In this document: piece by piece, positions 34,131 through 56,338 of the stretch
Layout: every line of letters starts with the position of its first letter
Position numbering within the stretch: position 1 is the stretch's first letter
DNA from: Siderastrea siderea
Taxonomy: Eukaryota; Cnidaria; Anthozoa; Scleractinia; Rhizangiidae
Direction of reading: 5' to 3'
Assembly: GCA_964030785.1 (NCBI GenBank)
Contig: OZ034975.1
Coordinates: forward strand, 41,643,069-41,707,068
DNA length: 64,000 bases
Program-made: the position numbers and the translations under genes
The notes under the pieces: generated by a model
The model's database searches: none
What the model was told of the DNA's origin: nothing
The model's input: the letters and a program-made list of their open reading frames with translations, nothing else

Positions 34131-34196
34131 AGGCTCATCAACATGAAAGACTACGACAAGAAACTCTATGAGAATGTGGAAGATTTAATGTTTTAG
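34131..34196 (+). CDS. Receptor 1, terminal exon
   Basis: Acceptor TTTCTGGCAG. Encodes RLINMKDYDKKLYENVEDLM-F and stops at TAG 34194-34196. Y-E-N-V fits the pYxN consensus for GRB2-type SH2 binding, so an intact relative could recruit such an adaptor; this copy would not reach the tail. Confidence 0.8.
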   Translation, partial: RLINMKDYDKKLYENVEDLMF

Positions 34197-34714
34197 AGGC
34201 GCTTTGCTCAGTGCAGCAGACTGGCGCTTCATGTTTTCCTGTCAACTTTAGCTTAGCAAGTGGAGTGTAGACAATTATTCTTTGATAAATAGTGTAGTAT
34301 CTTTCAAAGGGAAGTGGAATTTTAAAGGGCTGACATTAAAGAAACTATCCCCCACCGAACGGCAAAGTGAGCTGGTCGATTACAGTAGATCCTCTATCAC
34401 GTAAGACTTTCATGTACAAAATGATCGCTTAAAGTGTTCTGTACGAGACATTTCACATGATACCATTAAACCCCACTTAGGGCCACCCCATGTAAACTCA
34501 ACCTCGTTCCTGTCAGGATTACGGCCACTTTTTGTAGCGGACAATATGTCATGTGGTCATTTTCTTATGTTATAGTCACCTTAATCATCCCTTTAATCCT
34601 GTCAGATTTTTGTGGCACGTTAGTAGCCACTGTGCAGAATTCATGCCAGAAGTGTTTCAATGGTTGCGTACCAGAGTGGCGTTGTTCAAAAGTCATACGA
34701 TAGACCTAATAATT

Positions 34715-34720
34715 AATAAA
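34715..34720 (+). terminator. Candidate polyadenylation signal of receptor 1
   Basis: AATAAA lies about 520 bp after the receptor 1 stop codon in non-coding sequence. Other variants occur further downstream, so the true site is uncertain. Confidence 0.3.
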
Positions 34721-35928
34721 ACCAAATTTAGCTTATGCTCAGTTTCATCATATTGTTGGTTCATGAAAAGTCCACTATTTGAACTAGGCCTTATATAGAC
34801 TTGAATGTAGATTTAAGGTGTGAATTTCTTCATCTGATAATTTTAATCAGTAAAGTATTGTTCTAGTGTTTACGTTCTCTAGCTGGGCTTTTCTCTTTCC
34901 GCCTTAATATTTTCCTTCTTGTGGAAGAGAGTGGGTAGGGAAGGCGGTTTCTAAGCACGGTTTCTCCAGGATTAATTAAACCGAACAGAGCTTCTTCGTT
35001 CACTTTTTCAGTGGCTTTTACTGTTACATTAAACCCCTTTCGAGATTTGACGTAGTAGCAGGGCAAAAAAAAATTGGTTTGTAGGACAGGTTGGCTATGA
35101 AAGTGAATTTAAAACCTGGGCTAATTCCTGTGAGGACGATATTACCTTCAACCAAAAGGCCCCGGTCATGTACTACTGTATCAGTGAAGCAAATATTTAT
35201 CATTTTCTTGTGCGACTGTTGATTTTAAGGCTACTACCGTCATGAACCCAGTAGCGCTGCATAGAAGCTGGTGGAGGTGAATGGAGAAGTTACAGGCAGG
35301 GGTAGGGGGTGGGGTGTGAAACGTCTAAATAGTCTTGGCTAAAAATATTATTTGTAGCCAGTAGCATATCGTACGATCTGATGTACTTTCGCTGTAACGT
35401 AGTTGTAGATTTTGTATAGATTACACCAAAGAATTGATAATTGCTAGTCTAGGATAATCCAGAAATATTCTGAAATAGACAGTAAATGGTTATGGTTGAA
35501 CTTTCAACGGCATAAAATGTAGTTTATTTTAATCTTGAAAAGCGATGCATGCTTGTTGTAACTACTTATTTTTTAGTTGTGTATTTTCGTTTCTACCTCA
35601 CCAAAGCGATTATATATTTTTACAAAAGCCTTGGTAATAAATTTTACAGTAGTATTGATCGTATTGTGCTGACTTCTACGAAAACAGCAACACCTTCCTA
35701 ACAACAAATATATATACTGCCTTACTTCGAGGAGATAAATCTGAGATCTATAATATCCAGGGCCCTGTTCTCCGACACTATTGAACGTCAATTTCGGGCC
35801 CGACCCTACCTCAGGAGCCGAGAGAATCAGTCCTTAGACCCAGTTGCATAAACCAAAGGTGACAGAAGTGTAGTTTTAATGCCAGTGTGCCCGGGTACCC
35901 GAGGATTTTCGCTCAGTTTTGTGGAGCA
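34721..35928. other. Intergenic between receptors 1 and 2
   Basis: No coding exon recognised. The sequence is unremarkable and moderately AT-rich. Confidence 0.4.
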
Positions 35929-35932
35929 TTAA

Positions 35933-36440
35933 CACTATTTTGCCTGGGCTTTTTTTGAGTTTCTGAGCCTGAGCGGGGGGGGGGGGGGGGCACAAAGTGC
36001 TCCCCGCAGAGATCTCAAAAAGTATTCACGCTAATGTAATGAAACTTGGCACGTTTTTAGCACGTCATTAGCTTAACAGATTGGCCTTATGACGAGTCGA
36101 TTATGACGTTTAATGAAGTCACAATGACGTCACAAAGCAGCCATTTTGAATTTTTGAGCCGCCATCTTGATTACCGAGCATGCAGTCATACGGTTGACGA
36201 TGACGACATCGGAAAATATACGAATTTGTTCTAAGAAACATACTTAATCAAAAAAGCACAAAAAAGTAAAGGATTATTTCCTTCTTACAAAGGGGAAAAA
36301 CTGAAAGAAGACTGAAAAAAGACAGAAAAAGTAGAAACACCTCCTGAGTAGACGGTTGCTATGGAAGCGTCAATCATCATAGACACGTCATTGACACAGG
36401 AACATTTTCTCTGATAAAATTTCAGGAAAAGTCAGGAAAG
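35933..36440. mobile_element. piggyBac-like MITE, right end truncated
   Basis: TTAA (35929-35932) precedes CACTATTTTGCCTGGGC, and the body (TTTTTTTGAGTTTCTGAGCC, a G-run, GATGTAATGAAACTTGGCAC-like sequence, CATTAGCTTAACAGATTGG) matches the copy at 45271-45863. The copy loses its right terminus near 36437. Confidence 0.6.
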
Positions 36441-36479
36441 AGACAAAGGAATGCGAGAAATTCCTTCGACGCCCAAGCA

Positions 36480-37530
36480 GTCATCTCACGGTTGTTTGTA
36501 AGCAACAGGACCCAGGTTCCCACGTAAACATCAAGTATTTGTCTGAATGACAATTTGTAAGTAAACACCCCGGGGGGTACTCTCTTACCTGACCTTAACG
36601 GGAAGGTGCGGCCCGATAGGGTCGGATGGTTTTGTCTTAAACGGGGCATCGATTTCATCAGTTTTTGTCTTATTCGGGGAAGAGGTCAACGTAATTACCT
36701 CAAACAGCTCAACCACTCTTCAAAACTGCAGATTGATTTTAATTGTCAATGTATTAAAACAAGAAACAGTTTATTATTTTTTCATTCCAGTCTAAAACAG
36801 GGTATGATTGTGGACTAAATGTCTCAGAGAAGGTCTGAAAAAATCTACGTTCTCTCTTAAACAAGGTAGCAAAATCGCCGATTTCGGTCAACAGGGCCAG
36901 GGCTGGAGCACCCGAGCTGCACCTTCCTACCCAAGCATCTGTTAAGTGCCTCCCCCTGGGCAAACACAAACAGTTAAGCTTCGTTAGCATAACGACTGAA
37001 AGCGTAGTAACTAATGAAGCATTTTTCCGGTGTTGCGTCTTTAACTACCAGAAAAGAGTCATGGAACGTTCGAGTCTGTTTATGAAGACATGAAGTGTGA
37101 CCATTCAAATGAAAGCTAATTAAAACTTTATTGTTAATTGTTTTTTTTGCTGCACAAGATGGTTCTAACTTTTGAGAGTGGTGACGAACTGCAAAAGAGT
37201 GGGAATTCAAATTAAAGTTGTTGAGCAGCAGCTTTTCTTAATTGAGATTTGAAAACAGAGTTTCAAACCTGAACTTTGCTACTCGGGAGTAAAATATAAA
37301 AACGCTGTTATATACATCACTGTTGACGTAAATCCATTATTCTGCGTTGACACAATAGAAAACAAACCACATCTATGGTTGATTGCAGTCTGGTTACGTG
37401 CGATAGTAAACTGAAGCGTCTCTAAAGAAGTTATTACTAAATTTGAATAATTAGAAATTCCATCGATAACGCGCTAGCAAAATTTAAACATTTGCAAATT
37501 CCATCACTGACGTGCAACGTTGTTCTCACC
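36480..37530 (+). promoter_or_regulatory. Upstream (putative promoter) region of receptor 2
   Basis: About 560 bp here (36480-36568 and 36962-37440) are duplicated at 52965-53535, suggesting a segmental copy of a 5' flank. A TATAAA lies at 37295-37300, about 230 bp before the ATG; it is not preserved in the duplicate. A MITE at 36569-36960 splits the block. The promoter role is inferred from position only. Confidence 0.35.
36569..36960. mobile_element. MITE with CCCGGGGGG/CCCCCTGGG termini
   Basis: The left end CCCGGGGGGTACTC and right end GTGCCTCCCCCTGGG are imperfect inverted repeats. AAACAC flanks both sides (36563-36568 and 36962-36967), and the paralogous block at 53041 has a single AAACAC with no insertion, so the empty site is visible in the window. 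Confidence 0.75.
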
Positions 37531-49323
<11,793 letters not shown>

Positions 49324-49514
49324 GTAAGTGTTTTAATCAGCACGTAATTCATACGTTACCCTATCCAGACCGAGTAGGGGAGGGGGGCCAAATTCTGTTG
49401 CCACGTGTTAATTACATGGGCACTTGTTGAAAGTAAATGATTTAAAAAGAGCTTTACTTTTTAAATCAGCAATACCCTAATACCGATATATTTTCTTTCA
49501 ATTTATAAAAGTAA

Positions 49515-49950
49515 ATTTGCAACTTGGATTTCAGTGAACTGCAGAAATCTGATTTGCAAATATCTCATTTACAACTCGAATTTTCATTGCAAGAATTCGA
49601 CTTGCAAATATCGTCAAAATTGCAACTCTGATTTCCAGTGCAAAAATCGGAGTGGTGTTAATTTAAAACTTGCAACGCGGATTTTCAATGCAGAATCCGA
49701 TTTGCAAATATCGTCGATTTTACAACTCGAATTTTTATTGCAAAAAATCCGAGTTGCAAATACCGGCAAAATTGCAACTCGGATTTTTAGTGCAAAAATC
49801 TGAGATGCAAATATCGTCCAATGTGCAACTTGGATTTTTATCTACAAAGCCTAGTTGCAAATATCGTCAAAATTGCAACGCGCATTTTCTATGCAAAAAT
49901 GCGAGTTGTGTAATTTGAAAATTTTCAACTTGGATTAATCCAAGTTGAAA
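49515..49950. repeat. Tandem array of about eight 50-bp hairpin units
   Basis: Each unit has the form TTGCAACTCGGATTTT, a short loop, AAAATCCGAGTTGCAA and ATATCGTCAAAA. Starts of TTGCAAATATCG recur at 49554, 49602, 49702, 49754, 49805 and 49855 (about 50 bp apart). Every unit is self-complementary, so the array could form a row of small hairpins. The open frames here with repeated CKYRQN are a by-product. Confidence 0.85.
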
Positions 49951-51064
49951 ATGTCATAGGACTGGTAGCTTAGAGTTTTAGTGCACTTCATAGACGTGAA
50001 TAGGTTCAGGACGTTGACACCTGCTACTGGAAGGTGCGTGCCACAATTGATGTGAAAAGGTTAGCTATACTTTATTAACACGTACAGTATACATTAATTA
50101 TAAAAACACAAATTCAGGTTTTAATGTGCAGGGAAAAAAATCCAGGGCTGGGCTAATGTTTCTCTTACTTCTTCTTCTTCTTCTTCTTGTAGATCTTGTT
50201 GTTTCAAACGACTCTTGACTTTCTTGAGTAACGTTATCATCGCCGTAACTACCACTTGTTCAAATCAATCTTCCGTTTTTCACACCCTATCGATCGTTCT
50301 AGCGAGGTATATCTTCCTTGTTTTTCTCTTCCCATTGGTCTTCACACGAGTACTTTGGAATTGTCACATACTTTGACGAGTGTTTGCATCAGGCTATGTA
50401 AACACGGGGGCTAAACTACTTCACGTGTTAGATGATTGATGATTTCTAGCGTATGTGTTGTGGTTCAATTTTATCCTTGGGTTAAATTTTATTTTCCTTT
50501 GTTTTTGGCTATGTTAATGTATGATAATGAGTTTAAAACAAAGGTAATTAAAATTTAAACCAAGGACAAAATTGAACCACAAAATATGCATGTGGGTATT
50601 GAGGCCGCGATACAGCCACTTGCTCGCTCACATTTGCTTAAGAATTCTCGTTGTCGTACCATAATAAAAATATCATTATTTTACTGTGTCGTTCAACCAA
50701 CTCTCCTCTCTCATAGCTATATGTTGCGTTACGTAGACACGTTAACGTCGAAAAGGCCCAGACAGCGTGCTGTTTCTAGTGACACCATTCCATTTGCAGG
50801 GGGGGGGGGATGGTTGTTTTGTTTTGTTTCTCATTAGAGTGAGACAAAAGGCTCTGGGAGCTTTAACATACCGGGTACCAGCAGATGCACCAAAGGCTTA
50901 GGAATGACCACCACCTTGTTGTAGACAGGTGAGAGCCAGGTTCAGACGTTAAACTGATAGACCAATTACGTTTTCTGTTTGACCCTTTCCGTTAGGCAAA
51001 AGGTTAAAAAACCCATACCAAACCTTAGTCACACTTGCAAGAGGGTTAGTTTCTAAAGAAACTG

Positions 51065-52130
51065 TGGTGTTGCGTCGGTGGGGGCGTTAAATTGGCCACC
51101 GTAAAGAACTTGAAAGCTGAAGTTTCGAGCGTTAGCCCTTCGTCAGAGGGAATCAAGGAACTGTGGGTTGCACTTGGTTTATATGGAGAATGTTGGAGCT
51201 ACGCTATTGCTAGGAACATAGTAACTTGAAAAACAGGAATAAATGAGTAGAAACTACTAACAAATGCACAAATTCTCTGTGAATATTTATAACTAAATCG
51301 ATAAAATCAACAGCTTCAACGGCTAGAAACACTCATTATTTTTTGCGTTTTAACAAAAAAATGCATTCTTACGGTATAATAGCATAGCAAAAAGCAAATC
51401 GAAAGAAAAACCATTACTTTACATGGAATACGAACTGTTCAGACCTTAATTGAAACAGAAGGACAGACTTGTTTCTCCGTGTTTACCAGACTACTTGACT
51501 TAATTTGGCCTCTTGGAGTTTCCTGCGGGTTCCCCACTTGTGGTGTCGGTGGTTGTAGCGCCTCAAAGACATCTCACCAGTGTAAATCTAGAAAATCTTT
51601 AGCGGCGATCACTGCCTCGAGTTCCAAATTTCCGTGTATTGGCTCATGGCTGTTTACACACCAACTACGATAAACCGCGCGGTGAAGCACTCTAAAACAT
51701 TGTACCTTAAAGGCATGCGTACAATAGCGAAAATATCGTAAACAAAATAGCAACGTGATTTCAAGGTGAGAACTAAAAAATTAAAATGCAAAAATACAAT
51801 CTGCAAGCAAAAACGAAATTCTTCGTAGGTGTGACCATGTTCTAAGACGGTTAGACAATGAACGCTCGTGTCCTATGGGATATAGCGTCCCTCGCAAGAT
51901 AGAATGCCACTCGGCCTGCGGCCTCGTGGCATTCTATCTTTGCTCGGGACACTATATCCCATAGAACACTCGCGTTCATTGTCTAACCCTTACATAGCGT
52001 AGCTCCACCACTCTCCATATAAACCAAGTACAACCCACAATTCCTTGATTCGCTTTAACGAAGAGCTAACGCTTGAAACGTCAGCTTTCCATCTCTTTAC
52101 GGTTGCCAATTTACCTTATCAGCTCAGTTG
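51065..52130. mobile_element. TIR element with hammerhead-like ends
   Basis: Inverted arms of about 120 bp (51088-51210 and 51990-52120) share AGCTGA[AC]GTTT and the TATATGGAGA blocks. Both contain a CTGACGAAGGGCTAACGCTC-GAAAC-type core (left arm on the minus strand, right arm degenerate on the plus strand), as found at termini of Penelope-like elements. A smaller hairpin element (51849) lies inside. Confidence 0.55.
51849..51988. repeat. 140-bp near-perfect hairpin, CTCGGCCTGCGGCCTCG core
   Basis: GGTTAGACAATGAACGCTCG ... TGCCACTCGGCCTGC is mirrored almost base for base by GCCTCGTGGCA ... CGCGTTCATTGTCTAACC. The core is the same as in the hairpin at 33470. Confidence 0.85.
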
Positions 52131-52964
52131 ATAAATCCAAAATTCTAAGTCACACCTGGCCTGAATCTGGAAGTGACACTTAATTATTTAGAAGTATATC
52201 TATATTGAATCTTATTTTTTGGCATTTGCGAATGTGTTCCTCTGACAACCTTTATAGGTGACGTTTGTATTCTTCTTGCCTTTGTCTTACGTAAGTATTT
52301 TTACAGCAATAAATCCTTTTTTAAGGGTCGTGTAGAGGTAAAGTTTAAGGCGAATAATGGCTGGAATACCTGCATTTCAATCTTGTGGGAAGAAAACGCA
52401 TTTGACAATAATCAATCCTTTGATTTCATCTAAGGGTACACGTAGGTGCATCACGAAAAGGATTGTCCTAATTTGGCATCAGTGATGGCATATTTTTTCA
52501 TACAAATTTTTAAAGTCTGAATCGGTGTTTACTAAATATAACTTTCGCACCCGTAATTATCCACCAGAAAGAAGGATTTGCGGTTGGAACATGTTTTTGT
52601 CACGTGACCACGCTAAGATGGAAATGGTGGTAATTGAAACGTCGTAAGGTCAATGAACTGTTCTTCAATTCTGTACAAAGTGCACTGTATAAAGCGTGTA
52701 AATAGCCTTGGGCACAAACTATTTGAAGCATGCTTGAAGATTTTATTTAGATTGGAGTACAGAGATATAGCTGTGCTATTTTAACGCCAAGGAAATCTTT
52801 AGATTGTTCCCTTGGCCCTAACGGTTACGACAAAAGCAACGGCTTTTCAAAAAAAATGCGCACCAACAATAAAAACAAAGTAGTTGTAGAGTGACATATT
52901 CTTGTTGTTAAAATAAAGATAAGATAAGAACCTTTATATAGAACGGTTGCATAAATCATGCACA

Positions 52965-53535
52965 CATCTCACGGTTGTTTCATATTAAACAACGGGACCC
53001 AGGTCAAGATCATCAGGCGTTTGAATAAGAATTTGTAAGCAAACACAGGAAGTTTTAAGCTTCATTGGCATATAAACTGAACATAGTAGCTAATGAAGCA
53101 TTTTTCCGGTGTCGGTTCTTTCACTACCGGAATAGGGTCAAGGAACGTTCCAATCTGTTTATGAAATCATCAAGTGTGACCAGTAAAATGAAAGCTACTT
53201 AAAAACTTCACCAATCTTTTTCATGTTTCCCATGGTACTGAACATTTGTTATGCTGTACAAAGTGGTTTTAACTTTTAAGACTGGTGATGAACTTCAAAA
53301 GAGTGACAATTCAATTGAAAGATGTTGAGAAGCAGCTTTTGTTAAGGGAGATTTGGAATATTTTTAAACCTGAACTTTACTACTCTCAGGAGTAAAATTC
53401 AAAAGCGCCCTTATATACGTCACTGTTGACGTAAATCCATTATTGCGTGTTGACACAATAGAAAACAAACCACATCTATGATTGATTGCAATTTGGTTAA
53501 GTGCGATAGTAAACTGAAGTGTCTTTCAAGAAATT
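52965..53535 (+). promoter_or_regulatory. Duplicate of the receptor 2 upstream block
   Basis: Co-linear with 36480-36568 plus 36962-37440 (shared AAGCATTTTTCCGGTGT, TGACGTAAATCCATTATT and AACAAACCACATCTATG). It lacks the MITE. It is followed not by a signal exon but by unrelated sequence up to receptor 3, whose ATG is 2.7 kb further on. It could be the distal promoter of receptor 3 or an orphaned copy. Confidence 0.4.
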
Positions 53536-54492
53536 ATTCGTAATTAGCGGATACGAAAGCAATATACGATCCCATTAAACAGGGCGCAGTCAGGCCACTT
53601 GTGCATCGACCCGCATCTTGTAAACAGGAACCTGTAGACCCTGTCATTATCTAGACACTAATTCGGGAGGAAGGGAAAGCGTGTACTAGTGACGGGCGGA
53701 AAGGGATTGTTAGTAGTCGGGGTGATAAAAGGAAATTAAAGGTGTTTGAAACTTGTTTCAGACTGAAATTTTAAAACAAGAGTTAAAACAAGAGACAATA
53801 AGGGGTGGCCTTTGTTTGTGTTTCTTGGCTATAGTCGCCACTTACTTAGAAAGTTTCCTTCAAATTCTTCATTGTAACTTGCAAATAATCACACATGTCA
53901 ATCATACGTGGTTTAAGGTTTTCTTGTTATTTATCAGTCGTCTTTCGTTTTAGCTTTTTGCCATTATACATTAAGTGACTTAAGTGTGCGCCGTACGCAT
54001 TGCCAAACAATTGCATCGCAGTATAATTGGCATGTGTTCTGTTCGAATCGAGCTGTGAACATCACGTTCCCCGACAAACCTATCAACTAATAGATCAATC
54101 TTTTGTCCAAAAAGTAACCATGTTGTGTGTTTCGCAGTAAATTGATCTTCAACCGTGGAATTGAAGGTGGTCTGAACAAGTGGTCTAAAGCACTCGACAT
54201 GCAATCCGGAGATTCTGAGTTAAAGCCCCCCTCTCTGACTTCTCGCTGGACTTGTAACACAGAAGACCCCGGTTCAACTGTTAGGATACGATACTAACGT
54301 AACTGGTCAGACTCCTATATGTTAAATTTAATGCCAATGCTAGTACAAGTGGGGGCATGTTTCGTTATATCAAATGCTGTTTCTTTATGATCTTTTTTTG
54401 TTTTCATTAAGCCAATTCCTTTCTTGTTTTGATTCACAGAATGTACTTTGCTGACAGCAGCAATAAGTGTTACAGTTGACCTGAATCTCGAC

Positions 54493-54527
<35 letters not shown>

Positions 54528-54646
54528 CGAGCGCCAAACCAAAGTATATGCATAACCATAATGCCTCCCGCTCAGTGTAATAATTCCACCAGACATTTTT
54601 TTCTCTTGTTGTCGATCCTAATGTTTGCGAAATATTTGTCTTTCAG
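53536..54646. other. No firm feature except a CA microsatellite
   Basis: Between the duplicated block and the possible terminal exon there is no recognised coding sequence. A minus-strand open frame at 53980-54204 has no splice context. (CA)n lies at 54494-54525. Confidence 0.4.
54494..54525 (+). repeat. (CA)n microsatellite
   Basis: About 16 CA units. Confidence 0.95.
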
Positions 54647-54717
54647 AAGTTACTCCGAAAAGGACGGTTAGCTCCGTTCATCGCATATTTTGTCTGATAT
54701 TGATTTTTCCAACGTAA
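54647..54717 (+). CDS. Possible terminal exon of receptor 2 with hydrophobic tail
   Basis: A good acceptor (TTGTCTTTCAG) opens a phase-1 exon reading EVTPKRTVSSVHR then IFCLILIFPT and TAA (54715-54717). It would fit onto the phase-1 end of the Ig exon 49084-49323. A short hydrophobic C-terminus could be a GPI signal or weak anchor. An AATAAA lies at 54929-54934. Joining it to receptor 2 is inference. Confidence 0.3.
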
Positions 54718-55544
54718 CAGCCCATCCAAGGTGAGGTAAAACAGACAGACAAAAGCATACGTATTCCACTTACTAAAGACAAAAAGACCCTTCAAAGTGA
54801 AGATGAGAGACCTTATAGACATTTTAGTACTTCAGTTGACAAAAGAGAATGTTCGCCTTCATTTGGAAAAAGCTGTTAGCACCACTGCCTTACTCAGGAG
54901 AAGTACAGCATAACCCCCTGACAAAAACAATAAATATATAAGTTGCGGATACGTTGTTACAAACCGAGTGAAGTAAGGTCAAATAGATAGCAGTAAGAGG
55001 AACATTACCAGGGTACTTTTTGCACCAGACGGCTTTGGGAATTAATGAAGAAAGTAACTTGGAAGCGGTAGCAACTTAGCGGTAGTACTACCTGGTAGGA
55101 GCTGTTACTCGACAGTAAGGCCTCTTACATTTGCTCGTGGCTCTGATTGTTCAACTAATGGCTAAAGGTGCATTTCATCGACTAAAATCGAATAGCAACT
55201 TATCCAACATACAAAAATCTAATTATCCACTGTATGTTTGAATTGCAGGGGCCTTAACATAATACTGGCTGCAACTTCTAAAATTATACACCTGTTGCAA
55301 GTTTATATGTTGCTTAAAAGTTAATGTGGCAAACACGGACAAGGTGTGTGCATTTTTAGAATTCCTTGTGATGTTTGTATTTGACCGTGAATTGTTTCTA
55401 GACTAGTGTCGCTTATTACTACACAGGCTATTTACATAAAACACTTGTGCAAAATGCAGCCGACCATTCCATGTGTTTCATTTGCTACCGTGCAAAATGT
55501 CTGTTTTGTAAATGACCGGAAATCTGTTTTCCGTTTTTGCGCAG

Positions 55545-55645
55545 TGCTAGTCTTTAAACGGGAGGCTTACGGATCTCAGCGAGAGCGGGCGACGACACCG
55601 GAAGAAATAGAAGCTTTAAAACAGCGTTCAAAGGAAACATGCAAG
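55545..55645 (+). other. Possible 5' untranslated exon of receptor 3
   Basis: A strong acceptor (CCGTTTTTGCGCAG) and donor (AAGGTAAAA) bound 101 nt. The open frame (FKREAYGSQRERATTPEEIE ...) would run out of frame into the receptor 3 signal exon, where it stops. It is therefore either a 5' UTR exon spliced to TTATTTACAG at 56254, or an exon of another unrecognised gene. Confidence 0.35.
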
Positions 55646-56271
55646 GTAAAAAAGTTATTCAAAAGTTTTCAGTTATCGTTGAAATAACACCGATTGGGAC
55701 ATTTTCGAATGTATGTACTTAAAGCAAAAGGTGGATAATTCAAATGACATTTAGAAGATGTTTACGGACGAGTGTGACTCGAGTGTGAACCAGATTTAAG
55801 ACTTATCAATCCAAATGATGACTGATTTACACATGTTGAAGGCGCAGGACACAGACTATAAAGGAAACTATTAGCTAATTAGACTGACTTATGTAAAGTA
55901 GGTTTAGATCTCCTTAAATGCTCTCCAACCAGGTATGACTTTTAAAAAGCTGACTTACCTAGAGATAGTTTTTTTTAAATGTATAATTGGTTCCGTAAAC
56001 TTCCACGCCAATTCAATCGATTACGGCTTTCCTTAGCCCTTAAAGTTCTTTCTCCACTGAAGTCACAGATTTTAACTTTGAGTAGTGTGTTACGTTATGT
56101 TTTGTACTACATGTACTACAATGAGAAAAGAACTTAAACGGAATGCAGAAATCAAAGCGCTGGTAGTTTTTACTCGCGAGGCTTCACACGTGTTTCGAAG
56201 TAAATTCCTTCTGCAAATAAAAGGGACGACTTCGTCTTTTTGTCTTATTTACAGGTAAAAGAAGCTGCAGT

Positions 56272-56338
56272 ATGTTTGCGGCTTTGACTGCCTTTCTTTA
56301 TTGCGTTGGAAACGTTAACGGTTCCCCTCTAATCACAG
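56272..56338 (+). CDS. Receptor 3, signal-peptide exon
   Basis: ATG opens MFAALTAFLYCVGNVNGSPL and ends in phase 1 at ACAGGTATGA. It is short but has a hydrophobic core and a small-residue cleavage region. An acceptor (TTATTTACAG) 18 nt upstream suggests the exon begins in 5' UTR. Confidence 0.65.

Larger units (their letters stand above)
16902..34196 (+). pseudogene. Receptor 1: Ig-EGF-SEA receptor tyrosine kinase, kinase broken
   Basis: Exons (by splice sites and phase): Ig 16902-17162, 17968-18213, 22114-22359; EGF 23012-23119; SEA 23295-23413, 23730-23785, 24482-24615; transmembrane 25342-25479; juxtamembrane 26025-26040, 26163-26202; kinase 26511-26814, 27020-27130, 27655-27845, 28474-28554, 29024-29094, 29943-29983, 30236-30332, 33687-33786, 34131-34196. 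The kinase keeps the glycine loop (SQGVFGQV), VTIK lysine, alpha-C Glu, HRDLAARN, GRIPVKW and the C-lobe, but DFG reads DFH and the frame stops at 28552-28554. The 15-20 residue activation loop is absent. No 5' signal exon is visible. As written, the product would be a truncated membrane receptor without a working kinase; an assembly error at 28.5 kb cannot be excluded. Confidence 0.8.

Noticed and set aside
49534..49918. Cysteine-containing repeat ORFs (CKYRQN units)
   Set aside because: They follow the 50-bp hairpin array, change frame between units, and lack splice sites.
53980..54204. 74-codon minus-strand ORF with protein-like composition
   Set aside because: No splice signals, motif or paralogue recognised; it could be chance.
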